Source of the DNA: Chelativorans sp. YIM 93263
GTDB lineage: Bacteria; Pseudomonadota; Alphaproteobacteria; Rhizobiales; Rhizobiaceae
Length of the DNA: 64,000 nt
Assembly (NCBI RefSeq): GCF_028767125.1
Contig: NZ_JAKCWP010000006.1
Span: 124,001-188,000, forward strand
Direction: 5' to 3'
Under the pieces are notes generated by a model. That model did not search any database. It saw only the letters and a list, made by a program, of their open reading frames with translations, and had not been told where the DNA came from. Below, piece by piece: positions 24,413 to 35,025 of the stretch. Each line of letters begins with the position of its first letter. The stretch's first letter is position 1. The position numbers were made by a program, and so were the translations under genes.

Positions 24413-25903
24413 TCAGCGCTCACGAATCCCCGCTTCTATCGCCAGCCGGGAAGCGGTTTCATACCGTTGCCGCCGTTCCGCCAGTAGTTCAGCGAGATCT
24501 TCTTCCGGTTCAACGAGCCGCTCGGAGGCGGGCTCCACCGCCAGTATCTCCAGCGGGTCCCCGCCTGCGACGGCAGTCATCGCCAACCGCGCGGCACCGA
24601 TCGCGGCGGCGTTTTCCCGCCGCTTCGGCAGGTTCAGGGGTACATCGAAGAGGGCCGCAATCAGACGCGGCCAGAGGACCGATCGTGCCCCGCCGCCGAC
24701 AAGCTGCAGCCGCTCGCAGACGATGCCGTGGCGACGTTGCGTTTCCACGACCTCGGCAAAGTGAAAGGCCACACCCTCGAAAAGCGACCATGCTAGATCC
24801 TGGCGCGTGGTCGAGAGCGACAGCGCACTGGCAAGCCCGCGCAGGCCTGTGTTCCGGTGAGGCGTACGCACACCGTCGAGATAGGGCGCGATGATCGGTG
24901 CACCGCCGATTCTGGCACGACCTTCCGGCGAGGACAGAAGCTGTGCGGCCTCGATGTCCAGATCGCCCGCACAGGCACCAAGCAGGCGCGCCAACCAGTC
25001 GAGAGCGCTCGTGGCACTCATCACGACGCCTTGCGAGGAAAATTGTCCGGGAGCGGCATGCGGCGGCGTCTGCACGCCTTTTCCGGGAATGGGCAGGAAT
25101 TCAGCCGTGGAAACACACAGTACACCGGACGTGCCGATGGTCAGCACCCCGCGTCCGGGCCGCGCCGCGCCCACGCCCAGCTTGCAGGCCAGATTGTCGC
25201 CGGCCCCGCCGGCAACCACCACGCGACCGTCTATTCCCCACCGCTGTTTCAGCGCGGGTAAAAGGTCCCCGGCCGCCTCCCACGCGTTCATGAGCTGAGG
25301 CAGCTTTTCCATCGAGAAGCCTGCTGCCTCGACCAAATCCGAGGCAAAGCGCATTGTAATGTTGTCGAAGAGCAGAGTCCCGCTTGCATCGCTCGGTTCG
25401 CTCGCGCGTTCGCCGGTAAGCTTCAGACTGACATAGTCCTTGGGCAAGAGCAGGCAGGTGGTTTTCTCGATGATCTCCGGTTCATGCTTGTTCAGCCACA
25501 TGAGCTTGGGCGCGCCGAAACCTGGATCGGGATCGATGCAGGAGCGCGTGCCCAACCCCGGCACGACCTCGTCTAGCTCTCGCGCCTCACGCCACGCCCG
25601 CCCGTCATTCCACAGGATTGCCGGACGCAGCGGCTTGTCGTCTCGGTCGAGCAGGACTGTGCCGAGCATCTGGCCGGACAGACCAATGCCTTTCAGGGCG
25701 GAAAGTTCGCGCGGGTGCCTTTGCGCCAACTCATCGAAGACCTCGCAAAAGGCCTCCCACCAGAGATCCGGGTGCTGCTCGCTCCAGCCGTTGTAAGGTC
25801 GGCTCAGCGCAAGGGGCCGCGTTGCGGTCGCGACGACATTCTGATCCTCATCAGTTAGAATGGCCTTGAGACCCGACGTCCCGATGTCGACGCCCGCGAA
25901 CAT
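24413..25903 (-). CDS. xylB: Xylulokinase-like FGGY carbohydrate kinase
   Basis: A 496-residue FGGY kinase of the xylulokinase branch. N-terminal MFAGVDIGTSGLKAILTDED is the phosphate 1 motif; GIGLSGQMLGTVLLD and ILWNDGRAW follow; VVAGGAGDNLACKLGVGAA and LQLVGGGARSVLWPRLIAAL form the C-terminal nucleotide site. It phosphorylates a ketopentose (D-xylulose or similar) or polyol made from the imported substrate. The start is 5 bp after the SorC gene, and it is the last gene of the minus-strand polyol operon. Confidence 0.88.
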   Translation of the reverse strand: MFAGVDIGTSGLKAILTDEDQNVVATATRPLALSRPYNGWSEQHPDLWWEAFCEVFDELAQRHPRELSALKGIGLSGQMLGTVLLDRDDKPLRPAILWNDGRAWREARELDEVVPGLGTRSCIDPDPGFGAPKLMWLNKHEPEIIEKTTCLLLPKDYVSLKLTGERASEPSDASGTLLFDNITMRFASDLVEAAGFSMEKLPQLMNAWEAAGDLLPALKQRWGIDGRVVVAGGAGDNLACKLGVGAARPGRGVLTIGTSGVLCVSTAEFLPIPGKGVQTPPHAAPGQFSSQGVVMSATSALDWLARLLGACAGDLDIEAAQLLSSPEGRARIGGAPIIAPYLDGVRTPHRNTGLRGLASALSLSTTRQDLAWSLFEGVAFHFAEVVETQRRHGIVCERLQLVGGGARSVLWPRLIAALFDVPLNLPKRRENAAAIGAARLAMTAVAGGDPLEILAVEPASERLVEPEEDLAELLAERRQRYETASRLAIEAGIRER

Positions 25904-25908
25904 GCGCG

Positions 25909-26895
25909 TCAGCCCTCGCCTGTATCATAGGCCAGCACGGCTGCTGCTGTGTCGTGATCAGTGACGAGACAGCGAAACGCGCCCGTCTTCAACGCCGCCC
26001 GGATGATCGGAACTTTCCCCGAACCGCCGGCCGCCAAAATTGTCCCGCCGAGATTCGCCACGTCGCCAATCCCGATGCCGATCGCCCGGTCATTGATCTC
26101 ATGGTCGATGAGTTTGCCCTCGGAGCTCAGGAACTGCCCCTGAATGTCGCCGACAGCACCCGCTTCGACCAGCTCCGGAACATTGATGTCGGAGGGAACA
26201 GCATAGCGGATCAGCAGTGAATCGGTGGACATGTCGCCGGCACCGATCACACACGCATCGACGGAGCGTATGCGTTCGAGAATATCGTCGAAGAAGTCGG
26301 TTCCGAGAATGGCATCGCGCGCCGTTTTCGACGGCGCGTAGATCGGCGCGGTGAAATAGGTCCGCCGCGCATCGCATTGGGCAGCGAAAGCCTTGATGAT
26401 GTCGAACGAATTAACGTCAGAGCCTTGCGCGATGCCGCCGAGCAGCGAGACGAACTCGAGATCGGGGCGCGGAGCGGGGCGGAAGAAACGCGAGGCATTG
26501 TAGACCGTCATCCCCCAGGACAGCCCGAATCGCTTGATCTTCGGGTCCGCGATCAGGGGTGAAATCTCCATGGCAAGAGCCGCCCCGACCGTTGCCTGCA
26601 CTTTCCTGGGATCCTGAGGGCTCGGCACGATCCGCACGCGCGAAAGGCCAAAGCGCTCACGCAGCTGTGCCTCGAGTTCGACCGAGTTCAGAAAGGGGGA
26701 CTCGATTGTAATCCGCACGATCCCTTCCTTGCGGGCATCGCGCAGCGCCTGATTGATCCTCAACCGATTAGTGCCGAGACGGTCGGCCACCGCCTGCTGG
26801 TTGATGCCTTCCACGTAATAGTGCCAGGCGACACGGGCGAGGAAATGTGCCTCTTCATCGAGCCCGTCGTCCTCCGGCAATACCATGTCGGTCAT
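25909..26895 (-). CDS. SorC/DeoR-type sugar-binding regulator
   Basis: A 328-residue SorC-family regulator. The N-terminal helix-turn-helix is AWHYYVEGINQQAVADRLGT then NRLRINQALRDARKEGIV, and the C-terminal sugar-phosphate-binding domain includes KRFGLSWGMTVYNASRFF and CVIGAGDMSTDSLL. The frame is open upstream, but ATG 26895 has GGAGG 7 nt before it and overlaps the HAD gene stop as ATGA. It probably senses a phosphorylated intermediate and controls both arms of the divergent polyol cluster through TTTACA-N2-TGTAAA sites. Confidence 0.9.
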   Translation of the reverse strand: MTDMVLPEDDGLDEEAHFLARVAWHYYVEGINQQAVADRLGTNRLRINQALRDARKEGIVRITIESPFLNSVELEAQLRERFGLSRVRIVPSPQDPRKVQATVGAALAMEISPLIADPKIKRFGLSWGMTVYNASRFFRPAPRPDLEFVSLLGGIAQGSDVNSFDIIKAFAAQCDARRTYFTAPIYAPSKTARDAILGTDFFDDILERIRSVDACVIGAGDMSTDSLLIRYAVPSDINVPELVEAGAVGDIQGQFLSSEGKLIDHEINDRAIGIGIGDVANLGGTILAAGGSGKVPIIRAALKTGAFRCLVTDHDTAAAVLAYDTGEG

Positions 26896-27692
26896 CCCCT
26901 CGCCTCCAGAAGCAGCTTGGCGGCCTCGCAGAAACCGGCCGCGCCTGGAGCGTTGGTAATCCAGCGCGGCGGCGTTTCCAAGCGATAGTTCCGGACATTG
27001 GCCACACCGATGCCGTTGCGAAAAAACGCGAACATGGGCTGATCGTTGGGGCTGTCGCCAAGAAAGACGATGGTCGCATTCACCGCCGGATCGTCGATAT
27101 CGACATCGAAATTCTCTTTCAGGCACGCCCTGGCCATCGACAGCTTGTCGTAGCAGCCGAACCATCCATTGACGTGGATGGACGACACCTTCGCCGTCGC
27201 GCCCTCTTCCTCGAACATGGCAACGATCCGCCGGACGTCATCTTCTCCGAGTGGCGAAACGTCCTCGCGATAGTCGATGGCGAGATCGGCGATCCGGAAT
27301 TCCTGGTCGGAGGCAATCCCGCTCCCCTGCACCTCTTCGAGAATGCGTGCCCGCAGCCGCTCCAGCCGCGCCCGGTCGTCATGCCTTTCCTCTGGCGTTT
27401 TGGCGAAGCCGCTTAGCATCTTTCGCCGCTCCCGGTCATAAGCGAACCAGAACGCGCCGTTCTCGCCGACAACGGCGTCGACCGGCCACATGCGGGCGAT
27501 GTGGTCGCACCAGCCGGCCGGACGCCCGGTCACCGGTATGACCTTCAGCCCCGCGCGTGAGAGTTCCTCCAGCGCCGCAAGGCTGGCCGAAGGCAGTATG
27601 CCATCGCTCGTCAGCGTGTCGTCGATATCCGTGAGCACAAAGTCGACCGCGGCACGCTCGGCAGCGGGAAATTCCGCAATTGGCTGCATCAT
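26892..27692 (-). CDS. HAD-superfamily (IIB) sugar phosphatase
   Basis: A 266-residue HAD hydrolase. Motif I DIDDT is at 22-26, motif II VTGRP near 54, and motif IV GDSPND near 221, with a Cof-type cap between about 80 and 195 ([18 protein letters not shown]). It resembles sucrose-phosphate and mannosylglycerate-phosphate phosphatases. It overlaps the permease gene and the SorC gene by 4 bp each. It may remove toxic dead-end sugar phosphates or form part of the pathway; a HAD phosphatase (AraL) also sits beside AraM in the Bacillus subtilis arabinose operon. Confidence 0.85.
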   Translation of the reverse strand: MMQPIAEFPAAERAAVDFVLTDIDDTLTSDGILPSASLAALEELSRAGLKVIPVTGRPAGWCDHIARMWPVDAVVGENGAFWFAYDRERRKMLSGFAKTPEERHDDRARLERLRARILEEVQGSGIASDQEFRIADLAIDYREDVSPLGEDDVRRIVAMFEEEGATAKVSSIHVNGWFGCYDKLSMARACLKENFDVDIDDPAVNATIVFLGDSPNDQPMFAFFRNGIGVANVRNYRLETPPRWITNAPGAAGFCEAAKLLLEARG

Positions 27693-28519
27693 TTCACGGC
27701 GCCCATGGTGAGGCCCCGCACGAGTTGCTTGGAAGCGATTAGCGCAAAGATGATGACCGGCACCACGATCAGCGTGGAAGTCGCCATGATCTTGCCGTAA
27801 GGCAGCGAGTAGCCCTCCATGAAGGAGACGGCCATGGCCGGCGCAGTCTTGGCCTGGTTGCGTGTCAGCACGAGGGCATACATCAGTTCATTCCACGAGA
27901 AGATAAACGAAAAGATCGCTGAAACCGCGATACCGGGTGCGGCGAGCGGCAGACACAGCGATCGGAATATCCGCCATTGCGACGCGCCCTCCAGGATTGC
28001 CGCCTCATCGATTTCACGCGGAATAGAGCGGAACTGGTCCGTGCAGATCCAGATGACGATCGGCAGGTTGAAGGTGAGATAGATCAGGATCAGCACGAGA
28101 TGCGTGTCGAGCATGTCCAGGCTGCGCACGATCAGAAAGAATGGCAGGGCCAGCACGATGGGGCTTACCATCCTGTTCGTGATGAACCAGAACCACAGTT
28201 CTTTCTTTCCCTTGAACTCGAAGCGGGCGAGCGCATAGGCCGCTGGCGCGCCGAGGCCAATCGCCAGGATAGTCGTGCAAACGGCCACGATCAGTGAATT
28301 CACAAGACTCCGACCGACATTGTCCTCGAACAACACCTCCGAGTAGTTCGAAAAGGAGACATCGAATATCCACGCCGGCGGTGTCTGAAGCGCGACGAGA
28401 TGAGTCTTCAGGCTGGTGAGAACCATCCAGTAGAACGGGAAGAGACAGAAGAGAATGACCGCCGCCAGAAGCAGCACCTGGGAAAAAAGGGAGGATCTGG
28501 TTGTCGTACCTTCGCCCAT
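27689..28519 (-). CDS. Polyol/sugar ABC permease, SmoG/MalG type
   Basis: A 276-residue permease with six membrane segments, EAA loop [20 protein letters not shown] followed by [20 protein letters not shown], and ending in [18 protein letters not shown], the usual SmoG/MalG C terminus. It lies 3 bp after the partner permease and overlaps the HAD gene by 4 bp. Confidence 0.92.
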   Translation of the reverse strand: MGEGTTTRSSLFSQVLLLAAVILFCLFPFYWMVLTSLKTHLVALQTPPAWIFDVSFSNYSEVLFEDNVGRSLVNSLIVAVCTTILAIGLGAPAAYALARFEFKGKKELWFWFITNRMVSPIVLALPFFLIVRSLDMLDTHLVLILIYLTFNLPIVIWICTDQFRSIPREIDEAAILEGASQWRIFRSLCLPLAAPGIAVSAIFSFIFSWNELMYALVLTRNQAKTAPAMAVSFMEGYSLPYGKIMATSTLIVVPVIIFALIASKQLVRGLTMGAVK

Positions 28520-28522
28520 TGA

Positions 28523-29470
28523 TCAAACCTCCCGATAGAAGAAGCGGATATAAAGGCGGCTCAGCACAATGGTGATCACCAGAAGCACCATTGCTTGCGC
28601 CGATGCCAGTCCCTGGTCGAAGGCGCGAAAGCCGACGCGTTGAATCAGGAGACTAATCAGTTCCGTTGACGATCCGGGCCCGCCGCGTGTCATGGTGAAG
28701 ACCATGTCGAACTGCTTCAGCGTGTCCGCCGTGCGCAGGATGAGCACCGCCGTGAGGCCGGGGATGAGAAATGGCAATTGTACGTTACGCAAGATGGTCC
28801 ACCAGTTCTTGGTCTCCAGCCGTGCCGCCTCTTCCACTTCCGGCGGAACCGTGGTCAACCCGGCCAGGAACACCAGCGCGCAGAACGGTGTCCACTGCCA
28901 GATGTCCCAGAAAATGATCGTGGCAAAGGCGAATTCTGGAACGCCCAGCCAATTGATCGGGCTGACGCCGGTGAAGCCCAGAAGCTGGTTCACCACGCCA
29001 TATTTGAGGTTGAACATCACCTGGCCGAGAAGCCCGACGACCGCATAGGTCGTCGCCATTGGAATGACCAGAGACAGGCGGGTGATCGTTTTAAGGAAGC
29101 CAATCCCCGGCCGGTGCAACAGAAGCGCGATGCCCATGCCCACCGCGATCTGAACCGGCAACGCAATGATGAGCAGCGTGAAGGTGCGGCCCATGGCCTG
29201 CCAGAATGCGGAATCGGAAAAGACGTTTGCGTAGTTCGCCAGGCCGATGAAGCGCATGCTGGCGAGCTTCGTCAGGTTGTAGTTGTAAAGAGACGTCCAG
29301 ATCGCAAACGCAAGCGGCGCGAGCCCGATCACCGCAAGAGAGATGACCGCCGGCCCCAGAAAGCCGAATTTTGTGCCGCGGGAAATGGTGTTGGTGTGAA
29401 TCAGTTCGGCGGATTGTGCCGGCGGGACGGCCTGCCCGAATCCCTGAGTTTCCTGCCTGAGCTTTTGCAT
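28523..29470 (-). CDS. Polyol/sugar ABC permease, SmoF/MalF type
   Basis: A 315-residue permease with six membrane segments and an N-terminal cytoplasmic arm. The EAA loop PPEVEEAARLETKNWWTILR then NVQLPFLIPGLTAVLILRTA and the end SRLYIRFFYREV match polyol importers such as SmoF. ATG 29470 (MQKLRQET) is preferred; a TTG nine codons upstream is possible, and GGGAGG lies 13 nt before the ATG, so the exact start is uncertain. Confidence 0.88.
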   Translation of the reverse strand: MQKLRQETQGFGQAVPPAQSAELIHTNTISRGTKFGFLGPAVISLAVIGLAPLAFAIWTSLYNYNLTKLASMRFIGLANYANVFSDSAFWQAMGRTFTLLIIALPVQIAVGMGIALLLHRPGIGFLKTITRLSLVIPMATTYAVVGLLGQVMFNLKYGVVNQLLGFTGVSPINWLGVPEFAFATIIFWDIWQWTPFCALVFLAGLTTVPPEVEEAARLETKNWWTILRNVQLPFLIPGLTAVLILRTADTLKQFDMVFTMTRGGPGSSTELISLLIQRVGFRAFDQGLASAQAMVLLVITIVLSRLYIRFFYREV

Positions 29471-29563
29471 CGCCTCAATGCGCCTCCCGCAAGCCAATGG
29501 GGCGCCGCATGTACCGCGGCTCTTTCGTCGATGCCCCAGGCTCCATTTCTACACGATTGGAAG

Positions 29564-29590
29564 GCCCGCGCAGTCCAAGACCGCGCGGGC
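29564..29590 (-). repeat. Stem-loop after the binding-protein gene
   Basis: The 8-base arms gcccgcgc and gcgcgggc enclose an 11-nt loop, 12 nt downstream of the binding-protein stop and before the permease gene. As in the neighbouring glycoside operon, it may stabilise the binding-protein mRNA; there is no T-tract. Confidence 0.5.
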
Positions 29591-29602
29591 AAATGCCGGT
29601 TG

Positions 29603-30946
29603 TTACTGGAGGAGCGGCTTGTCACCGTCGTAGTAACCGGCTTCCTCGAGCACTGCTTCCATACGCTCGCTGATCTCGCTGGCGCCTTCCTCGACAGAGA
29701 CCTCGCCGAGCATCATCCGTGTGCCCCATTCCTGCACGATTTCGGTGATCTGCGGCCATTCGGCGAAGCGCGGACGGAACTCCGGTACACCCTCCTGCCA
29801 GCTTTCGACCAGTGCCGGCACGAACGGATGCTCCTCAGCCACACCTTCCATCTCATAGACAGACTGACGCGCCGGAACGCCGCCGAGATCGAGATACTGC
29901 TTGGCGTTTTCCTTTGAGGTGATCCACTGGATGAAGAGCCATGCGGCGGCTTGTTCCTCCTCGTCCGCCTGGGACGCGACCGCGAGCGAGAAACCGCCAA
30001 GCGCGGGCTTGCGGCCGGCCGGTCCTTCCGGCTCCGGGGCAACGCCGAGGCAGTCGACGATTGCGGAGGTCTCGGGATTGGCGAGCGTGGGATAGAACGA
30101 GGACCACTCGGTAATCATCGCAACATCGCCCTGAGCCAGCGCATTCACCGCCTCGGCATGGTCATAGGCGACAATACCTTCGGGCATGTATTGCATCAGG
30201 TCCTGACGAAACTCCAGCCCAGTGAGGCTTTCCTCCGAGGTGAGGTTCGAGCGGAACTCTTCATCCAGGAACGAGCCTCCGAAAGGCCAGATCATGCGTG
30301 CAAAGCTGTCGGCCGACTGAGTCTCGTTGCGCTTTGATTGAAGCGCGAAGGCATGTTGGCCGTCCTGCGTCAGGGACGGGCCGTATTCATCCTTCAGTTC
30401 TCCCCAGGTCTCCGGCGGGCCGTCGAAACCGGCCTCCTCGAGCATGCAGCTGTTATAAAACAGCAGGCCGGAATAATTGTCGAACGGCAGCCCGTAGACT
30501 CTGCCATCCCAGGAGCCGAACGCGTCGAGGGTGAGCGGGAAGAAATCCTCAAGATCGAGTTCCGGGTCGGCCAGTTCCGGATCATTCATGAATTTCTCCG
30601 CCGGGACGATCCACTCGTTCTCGGCGAAATTGCCGATCCAGACGAGGTCGATAAGAGCGATGTCGAGATCGCCGCCAGCGACAAAATCGCGGACTTGCTC
30701 GCCCAGCGCGTTCTCATACGGCATATCCGTGACATTGACGGTAATTCCGGTCTTCTCTTCGAATTCCGGAATCATTTCCTTGGCCGCCTCGTAACCCGGA
30801 CGCAGCAGGAAAACGACGTCGATCGTCGTTCCCGCATAGGGCTCCGCCGCCTCTTCCAACGACCATGCCGAAGCAGTGGCCGGATAAAGAACAAGGGACA
30901 TCGCCGCGCCCGCGGCAAGGGCCTTGAGTCTGTTTTTTTGAAGCAT
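29603..30946 (-). CDS. Polyol/sugar ABC binding protein, family 1
   Basis: A 447-residue solute-binding protein with a signal peptide cleaved near residue 27 ([11 protein letters not shown]). The segments [40 protein letters not shown] and [20 protein letters not shown] are typical of the SmoE-like polyol and oligosaccharide group. It is the first gene of the minus-strand arm and faces the ATPase gene across a 190-bp control region. Confidence 0.9.
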   Translation of the reverse strand: MLQKNRLKALAAGAAMSLVLYPATASAWSLEEAAEPYAGTTIDVVFLLRPGYEAAKEMIPEFEEKTGITVNVTDMPYENALGEQVRDFVAGGDLDIALIDLVWIGNFAENEWIVPAEKFMNDPELADPELDLEDFFPLTLDAFGSWDGRVYGLPFDNYSGLLFYNSCMLEEAGFDGPPETWGELKDEYGPSLTQDGQHAFALQSKRNETQSADSFARMIWPFGGSFLDEEFRSNLTSEESLTGLEFRQDLMQYMPEGIVAYDHAEAVNALAQGDVAMITEWSSFYPTLANPETSAIVDCLGVAPEPEGPAGRKPALGGFSLAVASQADEEEQAAAWLFIQWITSKENAKQYLDLGGVPARQSVYEMEGVAEEHPFVPALVESWQEGVPEFRPRFAEWPQITEIVQEWGTRMMLGEVSVEEGASEISERMEAVLEEAGYYDGDKPLLQ

Positions 30947-30979
30947 CTGGTTCCTCCCAAGGACATCGCTTTGATGGAC

Positions 30980-31013
30980 TTTACATTTTTATCTTTTCAT
31001 TTACATTTGTAAA
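30980..31013. promoter_or_regulatory. Candidate SorC operator pair
   Basis: A perfect inverted repeat TTTACA-tt-TGTAAA (31000-31013) follows a related tttacattttta element (30980-30991), 20 bp apart in an AT-rich island between the divergent arms. DeoR/SorC-family regulators bind TTTACA-like sites, so the SorC protein of this cluster is the natural candidate. Confidence 0.6.
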
Positions 31014-31137
31014 AGTCAATCGGTTCGCCACGGGGGTTGCAAAATGCGTTCCGCTGCGAGCAGGAAAGAACGAGAAACACGCTGAAGCCGATGGAGGCGA
31101 ACGTCTCCAGCGAGCAGGACGGCAGGGAGGATTGCGG

Positions 31138-32247
<1,110 letters not shown>

Positions 32248-32249
32248 GA

Positions 32250-33644
32250 ATGGACAGGGCCAGTTCCGAGGGCGAGGCAACGCGCAAACGGCTTTATACG
32301 GTCCCCGGCATCGACCGGTCCGCCTCTATAGACCGGCTCGTCGTCGGTGAATCGGCACTGGAGGATACCGCGCAGATATTTCACGACCACTTCGGCGATG
32401 CCCCCGCGCTCATCATCGCCGATGAGTCGACCTATCAGGCTGCCGGCGCAGAAGTATACGAGCGCCTCTCGGCGGCAGATGTAGAAACACACACTGAAAT
32501 TCTTCCCGCCCGATCTCGGCTTGCTCCCGACCGCGAGCGCGGCGATGCTATTGCGGTCAGGATAAGGGAGCTCGACGCCAAGTCCTCCGGCTCCCGGCCA
32601 GTTCCGGTGGCTGTCGGCTCCGGCGTCGTTAACGACCTTACGCGTTATGCCGCGTTCAACGCCGAAACCGCATTCATGAGCGTTCCCACCGCCGTCTCGA
32701 TGGACGGCTACACGAGCGCCGGAGCCCCGCTGGTCGATAAAGGTTTCAAGATCACCATCCAATGCGCGCCGCCGCGTGTCATCCTCGCTGATCTGAACAT
32801 CCTGGCCACCGCGCCGGCGGAGATGAGCGGCTGGGGTTATGGGGATCTGGCCGGCAAGATACCGGCAGGCGGTGACTGGCTGGTCGCCGACGAACTCGGG
32901 ATTGAGCCGCTCGACGGGACGGTCTGGCCGCTTGTGCAGGACAATCTCCGCGGCTGGCTTTCGATGCCAGAGGGCGTACGGCGCGGGGAGCGGGCAGCCC
33001 TGGCCGAACTTTTCATCGGCCTCGCCGCCACCGGCGTAGCAATGGAGCTATACGGATCCTCCCGCCCGGCATCGGGCGCCGATCACCAGATCGCCCATAT
33101 CTGGGAAATGGAAGACCTTTCCCACCGGGGCGAAAAGGTCTCACACGGCGCCTGTGTGGCAATCGGCGGGCTGACGGTGCTCACGCTTTTCGATTGGCTG
33201 ATCCGGCAGGACCTTACCACGATCGATGCCGAAGCCACAGCCTCGCACGCGCCCAATTGGACTGGATTGGAGGGGATAGTCCAAGCGGCTTTCGCCAATG
33301 GCACCATTGCCGCCAGGGCACTGGAGGAAATGCAAGAGAAATGGGTGTCTGGCGCGGTACTCGTCGACCGACTGGAGAAAATGAAGGAAACCTGGCCCGT
33401 CCTGCAGGAGCGCCTGAAGCGGCATCTAATGCGGGAGCCGGATATGCGGGAACTTCTTTCCACCGCCGGCGCGCCGGTTCGCGTACGCGATATCGGTCTG
33501 TCGCCGGAGCGCCACCGCGCGACGGTGCGCAAGGCGCGATGGATCCGGAAACGCTATACCGTGCTCGACATTCTTGGCGAGGCGGGCCTGCTCGAACGCG
33601 CCATAGCCGAAAGCCTGCACGACGGGCACCCGCTCTACGCGTGA
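32250..33644 (+). CDS. AraM/EgsA-like glycerol-1-phosphate dehydrogenase
   Basis: A 464-residue NAD(P)-dependent enzyme of the sn-glycerol-1-phosphate dehydrogenase family within the iron-alcohol-dehydrogenase/dehydroquinate-synthase fold. The nucleotide motif GSGVVNDLTRYAA is at 123-135. Metal ligands are visible as Asp199 (GYGDLAGK), His279 or His283 (SGADHQIAHIWE) and His299 (VSHGACVAIG). The C-terminal 100 residues extend beyond archaeal EgsA as in Bacillus AraM. In this polyol cluster it may reduce or oxidise a phosphorylated polyol/ketose rather than make membrane lipid precursors; the substrate is inferred. Confidence 0.85.
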   Translation: MDRASSEGEATRKRLYTVPGIDRSASIDRLVVGESALEDTAQIFHDHFGDAPALIIADESTYQAAGAEVYERLSAADVETHTEILPARSRLAPDRERGDAIAVRIRELDAKSSGSRPVPVAVGSGVVNDLTRYAAFNAETAFMSVPTAVSMDGYTSAGAPLVDKGFKITIQCAPPRVILADLNILATAPAEMSGWGYGDLAGKIPAGGDWLVADELGIEPLDGTVWPLVQDNLRGWLSMPEGVRRGERAALAELFIGLAATGVAMELYGSSRPASGADHQIAHIWEMEDLSHRGEKVSHGACVAIGGLTVLTLFDWLIRQDLTTIDAEATASHAPNWTGLEGIVQAAFANGTIAARALEEMQEKWVSGAVLVDRLEKMKETWPVLQERLKRHLMREPDMRELLSTAGAPVRVRDIGLSPERHRATVRKARWIRKRYTVLDILGEAGLLERAIAESLHDGHPLYA

Positions 33645-33659
33645 ACGGGAGGAAAGCCG

Positions 33660-34229
33660 ATGTCTGACTTTTCCCATTTAGGCGCCAAGGCCACGGCCGA
33701 AATCGCCGAAGTTCTCTCAAGGGTTTCCGGAAAAGACATCGACCGGGCAATAGACATGATTGCCGGGGCGCGAACGATCGCGCTTTACGGTGTCGGCCGT
33801 GAGGGCCTGATGATGAAAGCACTCACCATGCGCCTCTTTCACCTCGGGCTGGACGCCCATGTGGCAGGCGACATGACCACGCCGCCGCTGGACTCCGGCG
33901 ATCTTCTGATCGTCAGCGCGGGACCCGGACAGTTCTCGACAGTCTCGGCGCTCCTCAAGGTGGCGCGCGAGGCGGGCGCGAAAACGCTTTGCATCACCGC
34001 GCAAGCCGAGGGTGAGAGCGCGCGTGCCGCGGACGCTACCCTGCTCCTTCCGGCCCAGACCATGGCCGACGATGTGCCGGCGGAAAGCCAGGCAGTTTCG
34101 GTGCTGCCGATGGGTAGCCTCTATGAAGGTGTGCAATATGTGGCTTTCGAACTATTAGTCCTGAAGCTGAGGGACCGACTGGGAGAGACGGCCAAGACGA
34201 TGCGCGCGCGGCACACCAATCTGGAGTAA
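33660..34229 (+). CDS. SIS-domain sugar phosphate isomerase, HxlB-like
   Basis: A 189-residue single SIS-domain protein like 6-phospho-3-hexuloisomerase. The core reads RTIALYGVGREGLMMKALTM, then HVAGDMTTPPLDSGDLLIVS with the SAGPG loop, and VLPMGSLYEGVQYVAFELLV near the end. It probably isomerises a ketose phosphate in the polyol pathway. No hexulose-phosphate synthase (HxlA) is nearby, so formaldehyde fixation is unlikely. It follows the AraM-like gene by 15 bp. Confidence 0.85.
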   Translation: MSDFSHLGAKATAEIAEVLSRVSGKDIDRAIDMIAGARTIALYGVGREGLMMKALTMRLFHLGLDAHVAGDMTTPPLDSGDLLIVSAGPGQFSTVSALLKVAREAGAKTLCITAQAEGESARAADATLLLPAQTMADDVPAESQAVSVLPMGSLYEGVQYVAFELLVLKLRDRLGETAKTMRARHTNLE

Positions 34230-34254
34230 GGCGCGGCAAGGGAGGACAATAGCC

Positions 34255-35025
34255 GTGAGCACGTGGCAGGAGCGGTTTTCCATCGCCGGCAGGAAGGCTC
34301 TGGTAACCGGGGCGACCAAAGGAATCGGCGCTGAGATCGCGCACGTATTCATGCAGGCGGGCGCCGATGTGGCGGCTGTCGGGCGCGACCACGAGGGTTT
34401 CGAGGCGGGGCGCCGGGCGGCGGCTGACACGGGCCGGGATTATTTCGCCATCAAGGCAGATCTTTCCACTGCCGACGGTCCGCAAGCGGCGGCGAAGCGC
34501 GCGCTTGAGCATTTCGGCCGGATTGACATTCTGGTGAACAGCGCGGGAGTTGCGCTGACCGATCCGATCCTGCAGGCTTCTGTGGGAGATTGGGACCTGA
34601 CGATGAACGTCAATCTACGCGCGCCCTTCCTTCTGGCGCGCGCCGTCGCGCCTGGAATGATAGAGCGCGAGGCTGGTAAAATCATCAATATTTCCTCGCA
34701 GACTGGGGTTATTGCGATGGAAGATCACGCCGCCTATGCGAGCTCCAAGGGGGCTTTGAACGCGCTCACCAAATCCATGACCGCCGAGTGGGCCCGCCAT
34801 AACATCCAAGTAAACGCGATCTGCCCCACGGTGGTGATGACGCCTATGGGCCGCAGGGTCTGGGGCCCGCCAGAAAAACGCGATCCCATGCTGGCCAAGA
34901 CGCCCGCCGGCCGCTTTGGCGAACCGGTGGAGATTGCCGATTGCGCGCTTTACCTGGCGTCACCCGCCTCAGACCTGATCAACGGGGCACTCATCATGGC
35001 GGAAGGCGGCTACACGTCGCTATAA
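34255..35025 (+). CDS. Short-chain dehydrogenase/reductase, polyol type
   Basis: A 256-residue classical SDR. Cofactor motif TGATKGIG is near residue 19, NNAG variant NSAG near 93, catalytic Ser in NISSQTG near 143 and YASSK near 160. The pattern after the first strand suggests NAD(P) use and oxidation of a secondary alcohol. GTG 34255 is the start with GGAGG 9 nt upstream. It ends the plus-strand arm and overlaps the convergent methyltransferase gene by 6 bp. Confidence 0.9.
   Translation: MSTWQERFSIAGRKALVTGATKGIGAEIAHVFMQAGADVAAVGRDHEGFEAGRRAAADTGRDYFAIKADLSTADGPQAAAKRALEHFGRIDILVNSAGVALTDPILQASVGDWDLTMNVNLRAPFLLARAVAPGMIEREAGKIINISSQTGVIAMEDHAAYASSKGALNALTKSMTAEWARHNIQVNAICPTVVMTPMGRRVWGPPEKRDPMLAKTPAGRFGEPVEIADCALYLASPASDLINGALIMAEGGYTSL

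Noticed and set aside
28778-29917. A 379-codon plus-strand frame across the permease and binding-protein genes
   Set aside because: Antisense to two well-supported transporter genes and spans their intergenic gap.
33660-34229. HxlB of a ribulose-monophosphate formaldehyde pathway
   Set aside because: No HxlA (hexulose-phosphate synthase) nearby, and the operon is that of a polyol importer.
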